A DNA stretch of 64,000 nucleotides, taken from positions 1,984,001-2,048,000 of the forward strand of contig NW_020167521.1 in assembly GCF_001641265.1 (NCBI RefSeq), read 5' to 3'. The DNA comes from Pseudogymnoascus destructans (taxonomy: Eukaryota > Ascomycota > Leotiomycetes > Thelebolales > Thelebolaceae). The notes under the pieces were generated by a model. That model did not search any database and had not been told where the DNA came from. It worked only from the letters and a program-made list of their open reading frames with translations. Positions 34,368-44,785 of the stretch are shown here, piece by piece (the first letter of the stretch is position 1; each line of letters begins with the position of its first letter). The position numbers and the translations under genes were made by a program.

Positions 34368-36060
34368 TATTGTGAATTTGCGCACGATGGATTATAAAAA
34401 CAGGAAGCTGCGCAAAAATGAATGTATGCGGAATTCATTAGGAATGCATTTCGTCAAATCCGGCTCAATATACGCAAGATGGCCCTATATATATGATATA
34501 ACAACGATAATCTAGTACTAGAATTAAAGAAGGATAGATAGAGTACGGACGACATCGTCGATTTGGATTTGCGTAGAATGGTCTATAGAATCTAGAATCT
34601 GCGCCAAAAGCTGTTCATACTAGGTTCAGACATCGTGCGCAAAGGAAGCTACAAAGTGTACAATCTGCGCGAAAACAGTTTAGGCAGGGTTCGGACAACG
34701 TGCGTAGAAGAGCTATAAAATCAGAAAGCTGCGCCAAAATAGTTCAACGGTTCGGGCTAAAACTAACGTATGCAGAATGCATTCGCATTCATTAATGTAG
34801 GCTTAATGTAGGCTAAGAAGTAAACGTCTATAAAAACTAGGAGGCTTCTACTAGAACAGATGGAATGCGGTCCACATCGTATATTTGCGCAAGGGGGGTT
34901 TTATAACTAGGAATCTACGCCAAAAGCACTTCATACATGGTCCAGACAATATCGCAAACCTGCGCAGATGGGGCTATGAAACTAGAAATCTGCTCTAAAA
35001 CAGTTTAGACAGAGTTCGGTCGACATCCTGATTCCGCACACAAGAGGCTATAAAATCTAGAATCTGCGCCAGGACACAGTTCAGACAGCGTTCGGGCGAC
35101 ATCGTCGTGCTGGTAAACTAGATGCAAAATAGGAATTGGCCATCAAGATAAGTATGCGCAAATCGGGCTGTAGAAACGGGGATTTGCGCCCAAAACTATT
35201 ATTTGCGGAATATATTCGTAATATACTCGTAATGCATTGGACTATAAAACCTAGAATATGCGCTGAAACCTAGCTTGGTCGACATCCTGAATATGCGCAA
35301 AAGGAGCTGCAATACAGAAAATCCGCGCAAAAGCGGAGGAATAGTTTGACCGGTTGGTCGATCTAGCGATTATACTCCTTTGTTTACTAAAGGCAGTTGG
35401 AATCTGTTTGTTAGTTAAGAGGATTAGTAGTCACAGAAGGCGACAGAGGGGGAACAATTACCCCCTTTATATCACGTGTTACATACAACTTATATAGGCG
35501 TCGTTATGCACAGAATGGACTGTAGAAAGAGGAAAATGTGCAGAAACAGGATAAAGTTTGACCGCTCTGTCCGAACTAATGATTACCTGCTAAATGCTTT
35601 TGTTAATACATGGCTTAGAATACACAGAAGTCAACAGCATGGGACACACTCACATAACCCCTTTCCACCACGTGATGAAAGGGGAAAGTTAAACCCCCCC
35701 TGTAATTTTGCGCAAATGTGTCTGTTCAAACAGACATTTGCGCAAAATTGGGTGAATACTAGATCCACCTCATCGGCTGGTCTAACATTCGCAGAGGACT
35801 ATGTTTATGCTAATGGGATTTATGACACGGAAGTCGACAGGCGAACATACACAACCCCTTTCCATCACGTGAGGGGAAGGGGTGGAACAAACCTTACTTA
35901 TTTTGCACAAATCCCGCTACGAAAGCATGGATTTGCGCCAAACCGGGCAAATAGTTTGACATCCACAGACGAGTTCCAGTATACGGACGCCGGTGTCCGA
36001 ATACTAAGCGAACGACATCGCGGACACCCCTGGATTTGTAAGCGGTTACGTAAGTAAACC
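34368..36060. repeat. degenerate repeat array built on GCGCA/TTTGCGCAAA motifs
   Basis: An AT-rich tract in which a phrase like GAATCTGCGCCAAAA, followed by CAGTTCAGACAGGGTTCGG, a GACATCG phrase, then TTTGCGCAAA and GCTATAAAA, recurs about every 60-75 bp. Core hits lie near 34595, 34661, 34723, 34905, 34985 and 35057. From about 35344 a larger unit of about 190-220 bp recurs (near 35344, 35563, 35755 and 35948), several copies carrying AGTTTGACC, ACAGAAGNCGACAG and ACCCCTTTCCANCACGTG. An inverted repeat at 35704-35749 pairs AATTTTGCGCAAATG with its complement. No protein family was recognised. It could be an old satellite or a decayed non-autonomous element. Confidence 0.6.
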
Positions 36061-36130
36061 CTAACCACCAAACCGCTCCAGCAACCCCAGAATCATAAAA
36101 CGGGCCAAATTGATAAAGTTATTCATAGTA
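36061..36130. other. left flank of pogo-like element P3
   Basis: Short spacer ending in the TA target dinucleotide at 36129-36130. Confidence 0.6.
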
Positions 36131-36175
36131 ACGTAATTCACCCCTGAGTGGGCCACACCCCCAAGTGGGCCACCC
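36131..36175 (+). repeat. left terminal inverted repeat of P3
   Basis: 45 bp beginning ACGTAATTCACCCCTGAGTG. The inverted match at 38844-38888 has two mismatches. Confidence 0.95.
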
Positions 36176-36229
36176 CCAATCCAATTTCTACACTTAGAGC
36201 CATTTAATTCAACAAAACGCCATTCAATC

Positions 36230-38794
36230 CTAATTATCTCTCTCGGGGCAGTAATTAGCTCTATGTCCAGGCATCCTACATATACTGCATGTATATATAC
36301 GTCGTGTACCTAATGCTGGTGCTGGTAATAGTGGTAGTGCTGCTGCTGCACCTTCAGATGTAGATGCACCTCCTAGACCAAAGCGCAAGCCCTGCGCTTC
36401 TTGAACTGATAATCCCCCTTCATGAGCAAACTGCTTATTAGATAGGCTCTTCTTCTTCTTCTGTTTGTGATTCGCCTCACATAGATCCTTGTTTTCCCTC
36501 TCTAAAAGAAGAATAGCTCTCATCGCTCCATTGCATGCTTTATACATCTGCTCAATTACCTGCTTTGTAGGGGTAGGTGGCCTTTCTGACCGATATTTCA
36601 GCAGGGATTTAGCTGATCTTTGGTGCTTTGCGAGCTGTGCAATCGTAGCTGGTGTGTGTGTGTCATACTGACATTCGTTGCACTCAGTTTGCTATCAAAC
36701 TCAAGAGCAAACTTAGAAATCTCCTCCTCAAACCTACAAGTCACCATACATATCTTGGCTTATCACACCAACAACAGAAGCAATACTACTCAACGATTGC
36801 TGCAAACTCTTCTACTACATCTGTTTATGCTACATACATCACGGCATATCATTTGAACACTCATTGAACAAGTTATTAAGAAAATCTCCTCCTTAAGGGG
36901 GTGGGCCAATACTACCACATGGCATATATCTACCAACTAGAGGCCTAGGAACATGAACGATAGCTCTAGAAGCTTCTACAACCCTCTATGATTCATTACA
37001 CGTCATCGCTCCTTAGTTACCCACAAGATTGGTTAAGTTATGACATAATTTATCTATAGGTACTCTGACCTTGGACCTCCTTTTCACTTCCTATAGGCTA
37101 GGAACCTAGGAGATGGTTCTATGGGATTCTCTTACATCGACTACAGTTACCAAGCCTGGTTAGTCATCGAAAGTCTTGGAAAATGAGAGAACTACACTCC
37201 TTTAGCATAAATAGGATTGCCCTTTCCTTAAGAAAGGGCAAGCAGACAATACAGTAAATCGACTATCACATTCTTCCACATCTTTTCCAAGCTTCCAAGC
37301 ATTGATCTTGTTACTCCTTGTTTCTGAAAAGTCAGTGAGGTGCTAACCTCTGACTTATCTTATCCCTGAGTTCTCAGACTCAACATTTGTTACAACTTGT
37401 CTAAACCACTACACTACATCATACACCTGATTGCTGCGTTGTGGAATAGTCTAAGCTACGACCCTTTGACTCTTTTTCCTAAGACAGTGTGTTGTCTTAG
37501 TAAAATCATCCCTTCCTTGGGTGGCTAGATTCTCATATCTGATGCACCCACCATTACAGTGTGGTTGATATACACTAGATCTGCTAGATGGTCGACTAGG
37601 CACTGGGGTTGGCGTTCGCAGTGATATATTAAGCTTTGAGAGCACAGCTTCTGCATTTAATGGTAGTAATCCAGCTGCTTTAAAGCTATTCTGGATAGTA
37701 TTCGTTTGAAATGCATCAGTGCGAGCAGTTGGATATGCAGCTAGGAATTCTAGCTTGTCAATATGGTTGATCCCCATTCGCATCTTCTGATCCACTAGCC
37801 TTCCATATGCACGTTTCAATCCTGCAAAGCACCCTACATCTAGGGGCTGAAGAAGATGCGATGAATGCGCAGGCATACATATAGGAATGATGTTGTTTTC
37901 AGTGCATAGCTGATCAAAGCGTGGCGTAAGATGGCTGCCATGTCCATCTAGGACCAAAAGTCGATATCTTCCACGCGCACGCGCATATGGGATGAATAGT
38001 TTTTCTAGCCATCTTAGACCAATTTCATCCGTAGTCCAGCCATTAGCACTAAGTTCAAACCACCAGTCTTGTGGTATATCTGATTGGAACCAGCTTTCCT
38101 TATATAGTTTGCCTTTGAAGATGATCATAGGTGGAAGGGCGTATCCTTCAGCGCCTATTGTTTCAATCACAGTTACCCACTCGCGATTACCTGGCTGCAA
38201 AACTGATCTACGACCATAGTATTCAGCCCTAGTAACAACCTTCGCTGTCGCGCATAGCCCCATCGCGAACCCAGTTTCATCGAAATTGTAGATATCCTCA
38301 GGTAGAATACCATACATAGTGATAGCACTCTCAACCCTCTTAAACCACTCACATAGCACTCGTGGATCTTCTTGCTGGGCCCGCTTGTAGTCGTACCGTC
38401 GTGAGAATCGTGATTTGAGGCTTGGGGTGCGCTTGATGTACTTGCTAACCCAATTTGCCCCCAGTGGTGCAATTCCGCGCGCAGCAAGTAGCAGATTGGC
38501 CATTTCTCCCACCATATGTGGGCGCGGAGCTGCCCCTCGGTCATCCATAGATAGCACCCATTTTTTAAGCGCTTCTTCATCTTCTTGGGTCATCTTATGG
38601 CTGCTAGGGCGCGTATCTGCACGATTTGTGATACCATTGAGGCGTCACGCAAGCGTGGTACGTGGTACTTGAAAACGCATCGCTGCATCACGTATAGAGC
38701 TAATTTCTTCTCTTTGAATAGCTTGTATTGCAAGTAAGATGCGCCCTTCCTGATGGGCTAAATCCTGTTTCGATTTCTTGCGAATTGGTGGCAT
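36230..38794 (-). pseudogene. pogo-like transposase of P3, one nonsense codon and an LTR insertion
   Basis: Start ATG 38794 (MPPIRKKSKQ), an N-terminal psq-type HTH, then an in-frame TGA at about 38645-38647 just after RTTLA, where the family usually continues with arginines (RRL). The frame then stays open through the CENP-B-type HTH, DETGF (first catalytic Asp), GNREW, LDGHGSHL (second Asp), PAHSSHLLQPLDVG (third Asp region) until the LTR at 37558. Beyond the LTR and one copy of GTGTG the same frame resumes (36660 downwards) and ends at 36230 with a zinc knuckle CSICRMPGHRANYC (C-X2-C-X4-H-X4-C). Apart from the single stop and the LTR the gene is intact, so it decayed recently compared with P1. 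Confidence 0.88.
36661..37558 (+). mobile_element. solo LTR 2 (898 bp), TSD GTGTG, inside P3
   Basis: TGTCATA..CATTACA termini, with perfect 5-bp duplications GTGTG at 36656-36660 and 37559-37563. It has one copy of the TATGACATAATTTATC repeat in U3 and the same TATA-like box and hairpins as LTR 1. It lies antisense to the transposase it interrupts and supplies an antisense-encoded C-terminal tail to the truncated transposase frame. Confidence 0.94.
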
Positions 38795-38843
38795 AGTGGT
38801 TGGTAGAAGATAGATGTACGCGTAGATGCGCGAAAAAAAGAGC

Positions 38844-38888
38844 GGGTGGCCCACTCGGGGGTGTGGCCCACTCAAGGGTGAATTACGT
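38844..38888 (-). repeat. right terminal inverted repeat of P3
   Basis: Inverted partner of 36131-36175. TA follows directly at 38889. Confidence 0.95.
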
Positions 38889-38890
38889 TA

Positions 38891-39047
38891 CTCGTGCGGC
38901 CCAAAGGTTTCCACAGGGTCTGTGCACAACAGCCAATTAGATTGTAGGAATCTACCAAGCACCATGTACTTGTACCCGAGTACACGCGTAGAAAATGTAC
39001 ACGCGTAGAATATGAGAGTGAATGAAGCAATGAAGTAATGCTCAACA
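38891..39047. other. spacer between P3 and Tc1-like fragment
   Basis: It includes a local ACACGCGTAGAAxATG duplication near 38983-39012. No TIR of the Tc1-like element was identified. Confidence 0.4.
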
Positions 39048-40292
39048 ATGGCTGAAATCTCAATACCACTACGTGCTGCAATTATTACCTTGCATGTATA
39101 CATGAACGCATCATATGGAGAGATTGAAAAGAAGCTTGGAATCTCAGCTGACTCTATTGCATATATATGGCACCAAACTGTTAAAAGGGCAGGGAATACT
39201 GAAATTCACAACCTTCTCCAACACCTCAAATCAAAGCCATGAAGCGGAAGACCACAGACAATTCTGTAATGGTGGGTGCACCAGATGTGAGAATCTAGCC
39301 ACCCAAGGAAGGGATGAATTTACTAAGACAACACACTGTCTTAGAAAACAGAGCCAAAGGGTTGTAGCTTAGACTATTCCACAACGCAGCAATCAGGTGT
39401 GTGATGTAGTGAAGTGGTTCAGACAAGTTGCAACAAATGTTGAGTCTGGGAACTCAGGGGTAAGTCAGAGGTTAACACCTCACTGACTTTTCAGAAACAA
39501 GGAGTAACAAGATGAATGCTTGGAAGCTTGGAAAAGACGTGGAAGTATGTGATAGTTGATTTACTGTATTGTCTGCTTGCCCTTTCTTAAGGAAAGGGCA
39601 ATCCTATTTATGCTAAAGGAGTGTAGTTCTCTCATTTTCCAAGACTTTCCATGATTACCAGGCTTGGTAACTGTAGTCGACGTAAGAGAATCCCATAGAA
39701 CCATCTCTTAGGTTCGTAGCCTATAGGAAGTAAAAGGAGGTCCAAGGTCAGAGTACCCCTATAGACAAATTATGTCATAGACAAATTATGTTATAGACAA
39801 ATTATGTCATAACTTAACCAATCTTGTGGGTAACTAAAGAGCGATGACATGTAATGAATCATAGAGGTTCGTAGGAGCTTTTAGAGCTATCGTTCATGCT
39901 CCTAGGCCTCTAGTTGGTAGAGATATGTCATGTGGTAGTATGAGTGATGTCATGTAATGAATCATAGAGGGTTGTAGAGATATGCTATGTGGTAATATCG
40001 GCCCAGTAACTAAGGAGCGATGACGTGTAATGAATCATAGATGGTTGTAGCAATCGTTGAGTAGTATTGCTCTTGTTGTTGGTGTGATAAGCCAAAATAT
40101 GTATAGTGACTTGTAGGTTTGAGGAGGAGATTTCCAAGTTTGCTCTTGAGTTTGATAGCAAACTGAGTGCAACGAATGTCAGTATGACAAATTCAAAAGG
40201 ATTCTGAAGAGTCACTACGCATACGATCTTTGCTACTTGCAAATCCATTTGACACTTTTCAACAAGTTATTAATAAGGAAAATCTACCCTAC
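39048..40292 (+). pseudogene. Tc1/mariner-type transposase N-terminal fragment, split by solo LTR 3 and ended by LTR 4
   Basis: The ATG at 39048 opens a helix-turn-helix region (RAAIITLHVYMNASYGEIEKKLGISADSI) followed by KP, a TGA stop, then SGRP. KPRSGRP is the familiar Tc1-type linker, so the stop replaces an expected arginine. The sequence breaks at 39264 (LTR 3), resumes in the same frame at 40195 after the duplicated AATTC, and runs open for about 33 codons to 40292, where LTR 4 starts. No catalytic DDE part is present. Sequence to the right of LTR 4 does not continue it, so the rest was lost. Confidence 0.72.
39265..40189 (-). mobile_element. solo LTR 3 (925 bp), TSD AATTC
   Basis: Minus-strand copy (TGTAATG..TATGACA as read on plus) with perfect 5-bp duplications AATTC at 39260-39264 and 40190-40194. 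It carries three copies of the 16-bp U3 repeat (about 39770-39816). Confidence 0.94.
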
Positions 40293-40688
40293 TGTCATAC
40301 TGACATTCGTTGCACTCAGTTTGCTATCAAACTCAAGAGCAAACTTAGAAATCTCCTCCTCAAACCTACAAGTCACTATACATATTTTGGCTTGTCACCA
40401 ACAACAAGAGCAATACTACTCAACTGTCATACTGACATTCGTTGCACTCAGTTTGCTATCAAACTCAAGAGCAAACTTAGAAATCTCCTCCTCAAACCTA
40501 CAAGTCACCATACATATTTTGGCTTGTCACCAACAACAAGAGCAATACTACTCAACTGTCATACTGACATTCGTTGCACTCAGTTTGCTATCAAACTCAA
40601 GAGCAAACTTAGAAATCTCCTCCTCAAACCTACAAGTCACCATACATATCTTGGCTTATCACACCAACAACAGAAGCAATACTATTCA
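40293..40688 (+). repeat. three tandem copies of the first 132 bp of the LTR
   Basis: Units begin at 40293, 40425 and 40557, each with TGTCATACTGACATTCGTTG. The third runs on into the rest of the LTR. Confidence 0.93.
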
Positions 40689-40798
40689 ACGATTGCTGCA
40701 AACTCTTCTACTACATCTGTTTATGCTACATACATCACGGCATATCATTTGGACACTCATTGAACAAGTTATTAAGAAAATCTCCTCCTTAAGGAGGT

Positions 40799-41734
40799 TG
40801 TAATGGTGGGTGCACCAGATATGAGAATCTAGCCACCCAAGGAAGGGATGAATTTACTAAGACAACACACTGTCTTAGGAAACAGAGCCAAAGGGTTGTA
40901 GCTTAGACTATTCCACAATGCAGCAATCAGGTGTATGATGTGGTGAAGTGGTTTAGACAAGTTGCAACAAATGTTGAGTCTGAGAACTCAGGGGTAAGTC
41001 AGAGGTTAGCACCTCACTGACTTTTCAAAAACAGAGAATAACAAGATCAATGCTTGGAAGCTTAGAAAAGACGTAGAAGTATGTGCTAGTCGATTTACTG
41101 TATTGCCTGCTTGCCCTTTCTTAAGGAAAGGGCAATCCTATTTATGCCAAAGGAGTGTAGTTCTCTCATTTTCCATGACTTTCCATGACTAACCAGGCTT
41201 GGTAAATGTATTAGAAATCAAGTGCGACCCACAACTAGCTTGCTAATCATGTAGTGAACGTAAGAGAATCCCATAGAACCATCTCTTGGGTTCCTAGCCT
41301 ATAGGAAGTGAAAAGGAGGTCCAAGGTCAGAGTACCTATAGACAAATTATGTCATAACTTAACCAATCTTGTGGGTAACTAAGGAGCGATGACGTGTAAT
41401 GAATCATAGAGGGTTGTAGAAGCTTCTAGAGCTATCGTTCATGTTCCTAGGCCTCTAGTTGGTAGAGATATGCCATGTGGTAGTATTGGCCCACCCCCTT
41501 AAGGAGGATATTTTCTTAATAACTTGTTCAATGAGTGTCCAAATGATATGCCGTGATGTATGTAGCATAAACAGGTGTAGTAGAAGAGTTTGCAGCAATC
41601 GTTGAGTAGTATTGCTTCTGTTGTTGGTGTGATAAGCCAAGATATGTATGGTGACTTGTAGGTTTGAGGAGGAGATTTCTAAGTTTGCTCTTGAGTTTGA
41701 TAGCAAACTGAGTGCAACGAATGTCAGTATGACA
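40799..41734 (-). mobile_element. solo LTR 5 (936 bp), TSD GAGGT, inside LTR 4
   Basis: Minus-strand copy nested in LTR 4, with perfect 5-bp duplications GAGGT at 40794-40798 and 41735-41739. One copy of the U3 repeat. Being inside LTR 4, it is the later insertion. Confidence 0.94.
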
Positions 41735-43263
41735 GAGGTGGGCCAATACTACCACATGGCATATATCTACCAACTAGAGGCCTAGGAACATGAACGATAG
41801 CTCTAGAAGCTTCTACAACCCTCTATGATTCATTACACGTCATCGCTCCTTAGTTACCCACAAGATTGGTTAAGTTATGACATAATTTATCTATAGGTAC
41901 TCTGACCTTGGACCTCCTTTTCACTTCCTATAGGCTAGGAACCCAAGAGATGGTTCTATGGGATTCTCTTACATTCGCTACATGATTAGCAAGCTAGTTG
42001 TGGGTCGCACTTGATTTCTAATACATTTACCAAGCCTGGTTAGTCATGGAAAGTCATGGAAAATGAGAGAACTACACTCCTTTGGCATAAATAGGATTGC
42101 CCTTTCCTTAAGAAAGGGCAAGCAGGCAATACAGTAAATCGACTATCACATACTTCCACGTCTTTTCCAAGCTTCCAAGCATTCATCTTGTTACTCCTTG
42201 TTTCTGAAAAGTCAGTGAGGTGTTAACCTCTGACTTACCCCTGAGTTCCCAGACTCAACATTTGTTGCAACTTGTCTGAACCACTTCACTACATCACACA
42301 CCTGATTGCTGCGTTGTGGAATAGTCTAAGCTACAACCCTTTGGCTCTGTTTCCTAAGACAGTGTGTTGTCTTAGTAAAATCATCCCTTCCTTGGGTGGC
42401 TAGATTCTCACATCTGGTGCACCCACCATTACATTGTTGTCCTATAGATGAGAATCTACAATAATAGAGTGCTATCTATGGTAAAGACATCAGTAAGGCA
42501 TTAAATTACTGATAGATGACTCGATAAAGGCTGGGAGGTTGAAGGAGCCGACATGAGATGTATGTAAATTGATGGCTGAGTTGACCTTCACCACGTGATT
42601 AGGAGCTCGTTTAAACCCTACGCTAGTAAATCACGTTTTAAATGGAGACGTTTTGGGTCAAGCGAGCGCCCCCTTCACCAAAACACCGCCACTAACGACG
42701 ATGATACACCGAGAACCGGACTGTGGTGGTGTGGCGCCCCCCCTCCTCCCTCTCGATAAGGCGAGGGATGACGGCGGGTTATTACATATTGAAGTTGCGT
42801 AGGGTGACTAAGTTGGTTTGCGAGGCCGATCGATGCGATGGTTTGGGGGGGGGGGGGGTGGGGTGGAGGGGTTGGGTTGGGCGCAGCCGGTTAGGTGAGG
42901 GGAGGTGCATTGGCCGCCTGGTTGAGTGAGTGGAAGGAAGGCATGGGATGGGATGGAGAGGAGGTTGGCGGGGGGTACTCGGGGGTAGAGGGCACACACT
43001 CACCACCTCCTTCAAGCGATCGCGGAGACGGTACAGTACAGTTCTGTACGTGTAGAGTTTAATATCGGGAAGAACGGAGGGGGGTAAACGGCGATATTAC
43101 GATCCACATGCACGGACGGCATACTCTGTGGTTTGGAGTAGGTCGTCTAGGGGCAGGGTTGGTGAGGTGTGCGTATCAGGTGTCAGGTACGCCGCTCTAG
43201 ATGGGGGGTTTACTGTACGCCGTACCATAGAGATTCGGCGGTAGTCTGCAGCAGCGCTCTTCC

Positions 43264-43352
43264 ATCGTGAAGAAAAAAAAAGCCCCTCGCTCATGATAAT
43301 GCATGTCTAGCAGAAAAAAAAAAGCCCCTCGCTCATGATAATGCATGTCCAG
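43264..43352. repeat. tandem duplication of about 46 bp
   Basis: The segment GAAAAAAAAAGCCCCTCGCT plus CATGATAATGCATGTC occurs twice in a row. Confidence 0.88.
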
Positions 43353-44261
43353 CAGTTATCAAGAGCCCTTTACCGTCAGCTGCCGCAACGGTGGGGGTCG
43401 CGTGTGTCCCTCTCCGATGCAAATTCTAGCTCTGAGGCTCGGAGGAGTCTTGTTATTAGTAATCCTGCCAGCGGTGAGCGCTCGTGTGGCGAGCCGGATG
43501 CTGAGCGAGTCGATCGGCTGGGCGGGAGGGTCTGGATGTGCGGGCGGAAGGCTAGAAGGGGTGTGCGGCATCTCTGGACGGACGGTTTTCTAGCGGAGGG
43601 GTTTGGGGTTGGGTTGGGGGGGCACTTGGTGGCATGGAGATATTGGGTAAGGGGAATTTGTTGCGGGAGGTAGGTGTGAGGAGGAGAGGACGGTATCTCC
43701 TACATAGAGAGGTGGGAGAGGTGGGAGAGGTAGGACCGTTACAACATCGCTATCGCTGCTGGCCGCTGACCGGAGAAAGTCTGCGTCTGGAGTGAGTGGG
43801 GAGGTGCAGTATGCACCGTCGCTGTCCAGGGCAGAGAAACGGTAAACTCGGCGAGCAAACCCAAAGCAAGAGCTGGTATATGCACAGAGGCGGAGATGCA
43901 TATATACTGTACTCATCCGTGACCGACCACCCCCACCGCCACCCCCACCGCCACCGCCCATCACCACCGTGCTGGCGCGCGTGGGCGGCGAGATTCGTAG
44001 CCGCTACTGTAACTTGCTGCCAGAGGACTGTACCTGTGCATAAGCAGCGCAGCAGTGCAGGACTGCAATGCACGCCCTCGTCATGAGTCGCCCTCGTCAT
44101 GAGTTGAGTCGGCGAAACAGCCCGCGAAGAGCGAGTGTGAGAGCCAGGACAGGGGGGTTGGCTTACGCAGGAGGAACGATCAACGTGCCTTGATTGATGG
44201 CTTGTGCAGTCGGTCGGGTCATGTCATGTCACACTGGGTGTGTTTTGGGTGTGTTGCGGAG

Positions 44262-44297
44262 GAGGAGGATGGGATGGGATGGGATGGGATGGGATGT
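44262..44297. repeat. (GGGAT)n microsatellite
   Basis: Six to seven units. Confidence 0.85.
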
Positions 44298-44345
44298 ACG
44301 ATGTACGAAGTGAGGGAGGTTGGTCTTGGCCGGACTGGTGATACA

Positions 44346-44435
44346 GTGTAGTGATGCACGTTACTTTGCCACCACTGCCTGTCGCTTTCGCTGTCGCTGT
44401 GGCTGTGTAGTGATGCACGTTACTTTGCCACCACT

Positions 44436-44476
<41 letters not shown>

Positions 44477-44477
44477 T
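44346..44477. repeat. 60-bp tandem duplication ending in (TGTCGC)n
   Basis: GTGTAGTGATGCACGTTACT and the following 20 bases recur 60 bp apart, then TGTCGC repeats. Confidence 0.88.
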
Positions 44478-44655
44478 TCTCAGGCGTGACACCATGTCTA
44501 AGACGCGGTCCAAAATAAGTACTTGTGGTATAAAATCGTCCCTAAAGAAGGAAAATAGGAGGAGGGGCTATACTGGATTCGGGGGGTAATTCTACCTAAA
44601 GCGGGAGCCAAAAAACGCATCCCCATCAACAGTCCCCTTTTTCGGTAGAGCGGCA

Positions 44656-44726
44656 GGTGGTGGTTCTGGTTGTGGTTCTGGTTGTGGTTCTGGTTGTGGT
44701 TCTGGTTGTGGTTCTGGTTCTGGTTG

Positions 44727-44785
<59 letters not shown>
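44656..44785. repeat. (GGTTCTGGTTGT)/(GGTTCT)n microsatellite
   Basis: 12-bp and 6-bp units. The antisense frames give long Asn-Gln or Thr-Arg runs with no other protein features. Confidence 0.92.

Larger units (their letters stand above)
36131..38888 (-). mobile_element. pogo-like Tc1/mariner DNA transposon P3 with TIRs and TA target duplication
   Basis: Terminal inverted repeats of 45 bp at 36131-36175 and 38844-38888 match at 43 of 45 positions, starting ACGTAATTCACCC and containing two copies of AGTGGGCCAC each. The element is flanked by TA on both sides (36129-36130 and 38889-38890), the Tc1/mariner hallmark. It carries a single transposase frame on the minus strand and a solo LTR (36661-37558) inserted within it. 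Without the LTR and its duplicated 5 bp the element is about 1.86 kb, normal for Fot1/pogo-type elements. Confidence 0.95.
40293..42433 (+). mobile_element. LTR 4, with triplicated 5' end, interrupted by LTR 5; no target duplication
   Basis: It starts TGTCATAC at 40293 and ends CATTACA at 42433. The first 132 bp are present three times in tandem (40293-40424, 40425-40556, 40557 onward). It is interrupted at 40799-41734 by LTR 5 and the GAGGT duplication. Removing LTR 5 and the two extra 132-bp units leaves about 936 bp, the same as LTR 5. It shares with LTR 5 an extra approximately 40-bp segment (around 41968-42020) absent from LTRs 1-3. The flanks CCTAC and TTGTT do not match, so one side was rearranged or deleted. 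Confidence 0.9.

Noticed and set aside
40245..40292. Apparent LTR-like fragment (AACAAGTTATTAA) just left of LTR 4
   Set aside because: It reads in frame as the continuation of the Tc1-like transposase after LTR 3, so the resemblance to LTR interior sequence is probably chance.
40230..40803. Two overlapping 177- and 188-codon frames with a protein motif repeated three times
   Set aside because: They are translations of the tandemly triplicated 132-bp LTR end. The same frames occur at every LTR copy and no family is recognised.
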